Below are positions 9,302-18,300 of a DNA stretch of 64,000 bases, in pieces; within the stretch, counting starts at the first letter, position 1, and the number at the start of each line of letters is the position of its first letter. A model generated the notes under the pieces. It saw only the letters and a list, made by a program, of their open reading frames with translations. It did no database searches and was not told the DNA's origin. Both the position numbers and the translations under genes were made by a program. Source of the stretch: an uncultured Christensenella sp. (GTDB taxonomy: Bacteria; Bacillota; Clostridia; Christensenellales; UBA1242); contig CAJUGX010000001.1 of assembly GCA_910586385.1 (NCBI GenBank), forward strand, positions 62,264 to 126,263, read 5' to 3'.

Positions 9302-9320
9302 ACACTATTTATACTCTTTT
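9277..9320 (-). promoter_or_regulatory. Inverted repeat enclosing a start codon
   Basis: Perfect 13-base arms AAAAGAGTATAAA (9277-9289) and TTTATACTCTTTT (9308-9320) with an 18-base loop. In the minus-strand transcript the upstream arm carries the only ribosome binding site candidate for the gene starting at 9301 and the loop carries its ATG, so folding would hide translation initiation. It may also act as a processing or attenuation site between the two genes. Confidence 0.45.
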
Positions 9321-9329
9321 CAGTTTTTA

Positions 9330-12300
9330 TTATGCCTCATTTGCTGAGATGTCACCCTTGTGCAAATTCTTTTCAAGTATGTTTGTTGCAGTGATTGTCC
9401 CATGGTTTTGATTGCCATCAACAGTTCCGTTTGCAAGAGATGCAATCCCCGCCATGTATACAACAAAGTTGTCATTGTTGTATTGCGCAGCAACTGTGAT
9501 GTTTGCATAGTTGTGACAATTTGTCAAAGTTGAATAACTTGCATTTGTGACAACAATACCTGCCGCTTGCACAATGTCTGATTCGTCAAGACCAATCACG
9601 CTGATTGTCTTTGTTGACATTGCATCACCTGAAACACAAGAATCAATTGTTGCATAATTTGTGAATGCAACCCCACCGATAAAGATAAGTTGAGCATGGT
9701 CATAATCCATAAACTCCATGTTTGTGTCAATGTTGCAGCCGGTGATAAGTGCTTCACTTCCAGTGTTGATTGAAGCAATACCGCTATAAATCATCATAAG
9801 TCTTGTCGTTCTGCCTGCAACTCCAACAAAATTGCTTGAGAAGTCAACCACATTGACATTGTCAATTTTCCCAGAGTTTGTGATTGCAAGACCAGAGACA
9901 AGTGAGTTTCTCGTGATGTAAGGCGATGCTGATGTCACCTTGAGTGAAACTTTCAGATTCAAATCTTTCACAACAGCAGTTGAAGTCAAAGTCTCAAACA
10001 GTGCCGCACCATAACTTATTGTTGTGCTGTCCTCATCTGTCGAGCTCTTTACATTCCCTTCAGAGATTGTGATGTCTCCGTCAGTAAGTTTTGATGTTGT
10101 GCTGTTTTCATATTCAAGGACATGCCCATTTCCTCTGATTTCACCAGTAAACTTTCCTTCAAACAAGATGCCAGTCAATGCAGATGAGAAGGTGATGTCA
10201 TCTTGGATTGAGAAATAATACTTTTCTTCTTCAGTTTTGATGTTTCCATTTTCAGTGTAAACAGCCAAAGTCTTGTCTTTTGAAAGACGGCAAGCAATGT
10301 TTTTGAATTGAGTCTCATTTGCAATCAAATATGGATTTTGGGATGTCCCCTGTCCACCAGCAAACAAGTTGAAATCAACCATTCTTCCACCTTGATATTC
10401 AAGTGCTTGCGATTGAATGTTTGATTCGCCAAGTTTAATCTTCACTTTGATTGTGACTTTTCCAACAATTGTTGGCACAAAGTATGAGTTTGTTGTGTTG
10501 TAAGTCCTTGTGATTGCGGCCGCACCTTCTCCATAGATTGCTTCCACAATATAGTTTGGCTCAACAACCAAACTTGAGTCGAGGATGCACAATCTTCCGT
10601 CCTCTGTCTGAATGATTGTTTCATTGTCAGAATATTTTTCAACAGGTCTGAAAAGTGTTCCTGCTGTCAAATTTGTCTGAGCAACAATCTTGACTGCATC
10701 GTGATAATCATCATTGCTGATGTAATAAGCTTCTCCAAGATAAGTGATGCGAGAACTGTTTTCAAACACTCTCTCAACAGATATTTCTGTCCCTTGTGGG
10801 ATGACAACCTGATCTTCACCACTGAGTGCTGGGATTTGCATTTCTTCATCAGAGAAGAGTCCAGCATCTGTGTTTGTCTCTATGATTTTTTCAACTTGGT
10901 TTACCTCTACACTTTCTCCAAGTGCATTGTATCCACCATAAGTCCACTCAAATCTCTGTGAGGCTTGATTCCATGAGATTACTCCATCTCCCCATGCAGA
11001 TCTTTGGATGATGATGTCGTCGCTTACATCACTATACAAACAGTTTGCAAGAGTTGTATTTCTGACGCTGAAGTTCCAAATCAATCTGCTGTTTTGTCCA
11101 ACTACAAATTTGCCAGCAAACCCAGCTTCATTTCCCGTGATAGAATTGTCTTCCTGTCCCAAGATATAGAATTTGCTTCTTCTTGAAGTGAATGTGATTG
11201 AAATTGGAGTATCGCTCTTGTCAGGATTTTGATAGATAAGAAGTTCAACTTCATTTGCTTGATTGTCTGCAAAGTAGTTTGTGAAATCAACAACTTCAAC
11301 ATTTGAATCTCTCTCATCAGAAGTGATTGTGTAGTCACTTGTGTAGATTGTCTTGAGTTTCGTGATTTCAACTTCTCTTCCAAATGACTTGATTGTGCTG
11401 TTTGCAGAATCAAGTTTTGTCATATAAACTGTCAAAATTTGTGTCTTTTCAGCAAGTTCACCTTTGTATTCTGCAAAGGTGACAACAACTTGCCTGTCAG
11501 ACAGACCTTGTTCATATGAGAAGTTTCCTTCGATTTCGTTGAAGTCTTCATCAAGAACTGAGAATTGATATCTGTCGGCAAAGTCTGCTGACGCCTCAAC
11601 TGGAGAGTCAAATGTCACTGTCCAAACGAGTTTTCCGTCCACAACTTGCAATGAGCCTTCATCAATTGATTGTGATCTTTCGATTGCTCTGATTGTGTCG
11701 CCATCACCCATAAGCACTGCAATGTCACTTCCAACATACTTGACATTTCCATAAGCATATCCGCCTTCAACCAATTGCAAATATGATGGCACTGCAGGCA
11801 CTGACTGAGAAACATTCATCGCAAACGCTTGAACAGTTGCCCTCATATATCTTGCAGACTTGTTGAGTCTGTCTTCATCAATTCTTGCAAAGTCAAATTC
11901 GTTTTCAAGAGTGTAGAACTCAAGCAAGTTTGGATAAGAATTTTCAACTTCGCCATCGTCAGAATATGACATGTCATATTGAACAACCGCAACTTTGTAA
12001 ACAATCTTTTCATTTGCTGAGATTGTCAAGTCTTGGTCGCTTCGTCCAGAAACAGCGTTCCATGTCAAGACACCATTTCTGATGCTGAGCCCACTTGTGC
12101 GGTCAAGCATCTTTGCCTCAAATGGCGCGTAGTTGCTTCTCACGGCAATTCCGACAACATCTTCACTGCCAAATTCAACCCCTGATTTGTTTACGAATGT
12201 GATGCGTTTCATATAATATGTTTCAGCATCCTCGCCGTCCCCAATGTCAAAAGTTGCTGTTGTACCAATGCTTGCAACATAGAATGTTGAAGCAGAATTT

Positions 12301-15300
12301 TCTGTTGATTTATAAGAGTAGTCAGCAGATGTTTGTGAAACTCCCGTTGTACCAACCTCATAGAAGATTGGTTTCTCTGCATTTGCTTGATCAGTGATTC
12401 TTATAAATTCAGTCGATGTTGAAACATCATTGTAAATTTTGTAGTTGTAAAGGTCAAGGTCAGAATAGCATACATCAAGTCCTTCCAAAGTTGCATTTAT
12501 TTGATCATCAATCTTTATCAAACCATTTTCATTTGAAAGCGTTGGAACTTCCAGTTTGTAAACATTTTCAACACGATAAACTTCACTGTCAACGAGAATA
12601 TTGTTTCCATAAACATCACCAATGACAACAAAGTCGACATAGTCATAAAGTCCATAACCAGTTTCGTCAAGGCTGTATCTTGCAGATGTTGCGGTCATTT
12701 CGATTACGTCGTCTTCTGGGACAGTCTCGCCGACACTTGAATTTTTCTTGTAAACAACTGTGGCTTTTGCATTTGATTGTGGAGTCCAAGAGAACTCACC
12801 ATTGTTGAGAGTAAAGTCGCTTCCAAATCCATATAATGTGAGGTTGAACAAGTTTGACTTGCTTGAAAGTGAATAATCATTTCCAACTGCAAAGATTTGC
12901 ATCTTGAAATTGCCCTTTTCGATTTCGGCACCATATCTTCCAAGGATTGAGTTTCCTCCATTCATGTTGATATAGAACATCAAAAAGTCGCCACTCTCAG
13001 TCTCATTCCCATATTCGTCTGTTTCATAAACGGTCACGGCCGTGCCAGACTCGGCTCCAAGCAATGTCAAACTATATTTGTCACTTGCTTTTGCGATTGA
13101 GAATGCATAATACTTTCCAGCATCGTTGTAGATTTTCATCACATAGTTTTCTGCGATTTCGCCAGAAAGAGTTCCACTTTCCTTAGAGAACACTTCGCTC
13201 TTCCTCATCATGAGTTTGTAAGAATTTGCAGAGCTGTATCCGCCAACCGCCTCAGTCTTGATTGCTTGCACTTGAGGTTGGTTGTTTACATAAAGACTGT
13301 TTTGTCCGTTGTTGGAATAACTATACCATCCAGATGTCAAACTTGATGAGTTTCCGAGCAAGCAGTATTCAAGTTTGTATTCCCCACTTTGCAAAGACTC
13401 AAATCTGTCATCAAACAACATCTTATAGTTTCCGATTCCAAATGAGCCATCTTTCATGAGAGAGATGAAACTGCTGAGTGTTGAACCACCTGTGATTGCA
13501 TGGCTCTCAAGACGAGTGAGTTTGTCAAGATAGTCGTACCCATCGTCAATATCAAAAATGCTTGTGATCAAACTTCTTGCATCAACGTCAAAAGTCTGAG
13601 TTTTCCCTTGCACTCCGCTTGAAAGAGATGTAAATCTGAATCTTACAAAAATCCTTCCAGACACAAGGTCGTCAAGCCTGAATGTGAAAGGTGCTTTGAA
13701 TGTTGTGCTTACGAGTTTGTCAACGGCGTCTGTTGACTCAGAACATGTCTTGATATAATCAACGAAGTCTGTGCCTGCACCATCGCTCTTCAAACTCTCA
13801 TCGTCACCCTCAACAAATGGGATGAAGATTTTCCCGTCTTTGATTTTCAAAGAAGATTTGATTTCATTTTTCTCAACTTTGACAGGCATCCCTGCAGATG
13901 CTTCAACAAATCTGACTTGTGACGGAAGCACAAATGGATCTTCATTGACAGATCTCACTGCCAAATAATATCCTTGTCCAAGTCCAACAAATTCAGATGC
14001 ATTATAAGAAGCAACATACTTGTTTGTTGTCACTGTTGTATAAGCAAAATTGTCGCCCATGCCACCATTTTCATCGAGACTTTCAATGAAATAAACATAG
14101 TATTTTTGAGAGCCCTCTTCAGTGTTGAGCCATGTCAAACTTCCAGACATAAGTTCCAATCTGTCGATGCTTTTGAGTTTGTCGAAAACAAATTCTTTTC
14201 CGTTTGCCTCTCCAATCCAGTCACTCAAAACAAATTGCTTGCTGCCGTCCACATCTTTGACAGAAAGTGTCGCAAACTCAAATTTGAATTTCCCTGAAAG
14301 GCTTGCAAATTCGCTCTTTTCAAAGACTTCCGTCAAATTCAAGACGAAGAGACTTTCGTCATGGAAATAATCACCACTGGTGAGAGTTTTGTTGTCAACA
14401 AAGAGTGTTGTTGACAAATCTTTTTCAAAGATTTCACCTTCTTCACCATCACTTTCATTGTTTTCAATGATTTGTGTGATTTTCACATAGATTCCAAAAG
14501 TTGTTTTGTTTTCTGCCGTATCATTGTTTTTGAAGAGCGCAAAACTGTTTGCATAATCTTCAAGATATTTTGATGTATCAACAAGGTCTTTGCCAAGTTT
14601 TGTTATTTCAACAAAGTCAATTTCGTTTGTGTAAGTAAACTTGCTTGCACTTGCATGAGATATGCAATAACTGTTTTCCTTGTCTTCAATGTCAATCATT
14701 TTGAATGCCCAGAAGAAAAGGTCGACATCGCTGTTGTTTGCAGGGACGTTGAGCCCTTGCGCTTTCAACCTATCAACGATTGTTGAAAGACTGAATGTGC
14801 AGATTTCTTGAGCATTGTTTGAACCCACTGCACTGAAGTTTGGCGAAAACTCTGCGACTTGTCCACTGAGAATTGCATCCTCAGTCAAACCAACATAAAG
14901 CTTTGTGTAAGAGCCTGTGACAAGCTCAAATGAAAGGTCTGTGCTTCCTTCGCTTTCAATATAACCAACTCGCACGATATCTGTGCCAACAACATATGTT
15001 GTGCCAGAGCCCTTTGTTGTAAATGCGATTGAATCAACAACAAGACCATCAAGTTTTGTTGAGATTTCTTCTGAAAGGTTGTTTCCAACGACAACCACTT
15101 CCATATTGAAGTATGTTCCACCAGCTGCCGTGATTGCCTTTGTGTCGATTTTTTCATAATCGTTCTTTGCATAAAGTCTTGTCCATTCTTGCAAAACAGT
15201 CCCGTCAGATGTCACAAATCTATAAAGATATGTCTCTTCTGGGATGCAATTGAGCACGATGACTCCATATTGATTCACTTCAAAGTTTGTTATTTCAAGT

Positions 15301-18300
15301 GCGTTTCCTTTTATTGTTGCGTCGAAGCTGTAAGTGTCAGAGTCATTTACATCATCTTGACCTCTTACAAAGACATCAAACACAACATCTTTGTCCATCA
15401 TAAGTGCAAATATGTCAAGATTTCCATAGTCAAGAAGTTTTTGATAACCTTCTCCAAAGATGTCAATGAGTGAGGATGTGTTGACAACGACTGATTCATT
15501 TTTGCGGTCTTCAACATATTCATAGAGCAAGTTTGCCCTTGTTGTGTCGCCTGCTTCATACATTCTAAACACATATCCTGTTGCCCCAGCGACAGCATCC
15601 CAAGAGAGTGCAACCCTTGACAAGTCGTCCTGATCTCTCAAAATCTTTATGTCAGAGATTGCGGAGAGCTTGTTCAAAACAAATTCGATTTCCCCAACAA
15701 CTGAAGGGAGGAATCCTTCTTGCTTCGCATAAACTGAAATGTTGTATGTCCCGTTTGTCCATTGTCCGCCATGTGGAAATTCGAAATAGAATTGTTCATT
15801 TTCATATCTCACTTCAAAAGTTGTGTTGTTGCATTCAACGATATAAGTCGTGCTTGTTGAATTTGCGTCTTTGTCAATGACAAATCCACCAGATGTTTTC
15901 TGCACCTCATCAACTCCAGCAAGGATTTGATATGTCTCACTGCGAATCCAAGTTGGACAAGCCAAATAATATTTTCCTGAGCCAGAGAAACTTGCGATGT
16001 GTGCATAAAGGTTGACCATTCCACCTTTGGCAAGAATTTTCTTTCCGCCTTCGGTCTTGTTCAAAATGTCACCAAGGTCATACTCAACTTCTGAGAGCAC
16101 TTCATTCACTGGGACAAGAACATAGTCTTCTTTCTCTTCTCCGCCAGTCTCCTGGTAGACAATCTTGACAACCACTCCACCATCTGTGCCCGTTTGTGGA
16201 AGAGCAATTCTTATTTTGTGAGTGAGTTCGTTTTGTTCGTTTGTCACAAATTCAATTCCCCCAACTGCTTCTGCACGGACAACATTCACTGTGCCGATTG
16301 AAGAGAGGATGTCTGTGTCACTCAAAGCACAAACGCCAATTGTAAGCGTTCCACCATCAGCGACTTTGCTGTTGTAATCTTCTGGGGCAAGTTCAAACTT
16401 ATACTTGTCATCGCTGCGAGCAATTGTTTCTGTTTTGTAGAACTGTCCATTGAGATAGATGTCAAACTTTCTTGATTGCCCATAATTTCCAACAAATTCA
16501 ACTGTTATTGTTGGAAGGTCGGAATCTGACAGGCCTGTTGAATCAAATTCAGCATTTGTGATATTTGGAGTTGCAAATTTATTTACACTTGCCTTCCCTG
16601 CGTAAACATAATAATTGCATTCTGTTTTGCCAGTAGGAAGAGCGACATCTTTTGCATAATAGATTGTCTTTCCAGCAGCGACCGTGTATGTTGCATCGCT
16701 TGACGCCTCACCACTTATTGGGAATGTCTCAAGATATGCAGATACAGAAATTTCAACTTCTCCAGACAACGATTCAAGTGTGCCAAAAAGTTCTTTATTT
16801 GTTGTCAAGTTTTCGCTTGTCGCTGAAGTTTTGTAAGTTGCAATGTTTCCGTTTTCGTCAACAAACATCAAAACATATCTCAAATTGTTCAAATTTTCTG
16901 TTGCGCCAAACGCATTCCAAGAGATTGTGTTGTTTTCGTAACTTACACTCTCATCCACTGGTTTGAGCGTGCTCATCTTTGCAAGAGTCCAAGTCGTCTC
17001 TTGACTGTCAATGTAATAAGTTTTTTTGCCGTCGCTCTCTATCGCCTTCTTTCCGACAACCTTGAGCGAGAGATTTCCGTCTTCTGTGATGTCAATCTTT
17101 CCAGTCTTGTTGTTTTCAATGCTGCTTGCACTTGTCACTTTCACATATTCAACAAAGTCCTTTTGCACAGAACTGATGTCATAGCCAAGACTTCCATCCT
17201 GAAACAATTTGAGTGAAGAAACACTGTCAAGCTTGAAAATTCTTACAATGTTTGATGTGGATGATTGAACATAGTATGGGTTTTCAACAACCACTGAGAA
17301 TTCGTAATATGTAGCATCGTCAAAATCGCTTCTTGCAAAACTCTTTGAAAGTGCGGAAATGCTTTCGCCAATCGCTTCACCGTTTATCAAAACTTGATAT
17401 TTGGTTTCACTTTCATAAGATGCATTTGCCAAGACAGGTGACCAATTCAAAACAAAATCTGTTGCTGATACATCAAGGTCAAGCTCAAGTGCTGTTTCTG
17501 GCATCTTTTCAACAACGCAAACAATCTCGCTGTTGTCAAGATTTGTTGTTGCAAAGTCAGAGCAGATTGTCACATTTTTGCCATCAACTCTGTTTTGGTG
17601 TGCATAAACTGCGAATCCAACTTTTGCACTCTGATTGTAAACATTTGCAAATGCTGGGATTTTTTGAAGTTCTGTAATTATCTTTTCAAAATCAATTGTC
17701 ACAACATTTCCAACTGTGTCAACAAAATTGCCTTCTTCGCTTTCAATTGTTTCCAAGACATCTGCATATTGAGCGGTTGCAGTCTTTCCAAGTTTAACCA
17801 CGATGTTTTCCGCTCTGCCATTGAGCCCAACACAAACGATTGTCAAAACATAATAGTCAGTTGTTGTCGTCGCTGTGTGGTCAAATCTGAGGTTTCCTTT
17901 GTAATAAGCAAGGTTTGTTGGTTTTTGAACACGAGTGAAAACAAAGTCAGGTGGCACAGCAGTCTCTTCGCTGTCCAAATAAACCTTTCCGTTTTCTTTC
18001 ACGTAAACACCATTTTTAAGTTCGGAACCAAAGTATTTGAAGTTGAGTTCGAAGTTTGATTTTGCAGCAATAGGGATACGTGCAACTTTTTCAGTCTCGC
18101 TTCCGCCAGATGTGCCTTCCCCCCAAATCTTCACACCTCTCGCACCAGTGATTGCATTCACACTCAGCTCTTGCTTTGTGCTTTGTGCTGACATGGTTGT
18201 TGGATTTACCTCAAGTGCGAAATCGCTTATATTGATGTCACTGCTTGAAACCTTTCTCAATCTCTCAACAGCAAGTTCATATGCAAGACTTGCGTTGTAT

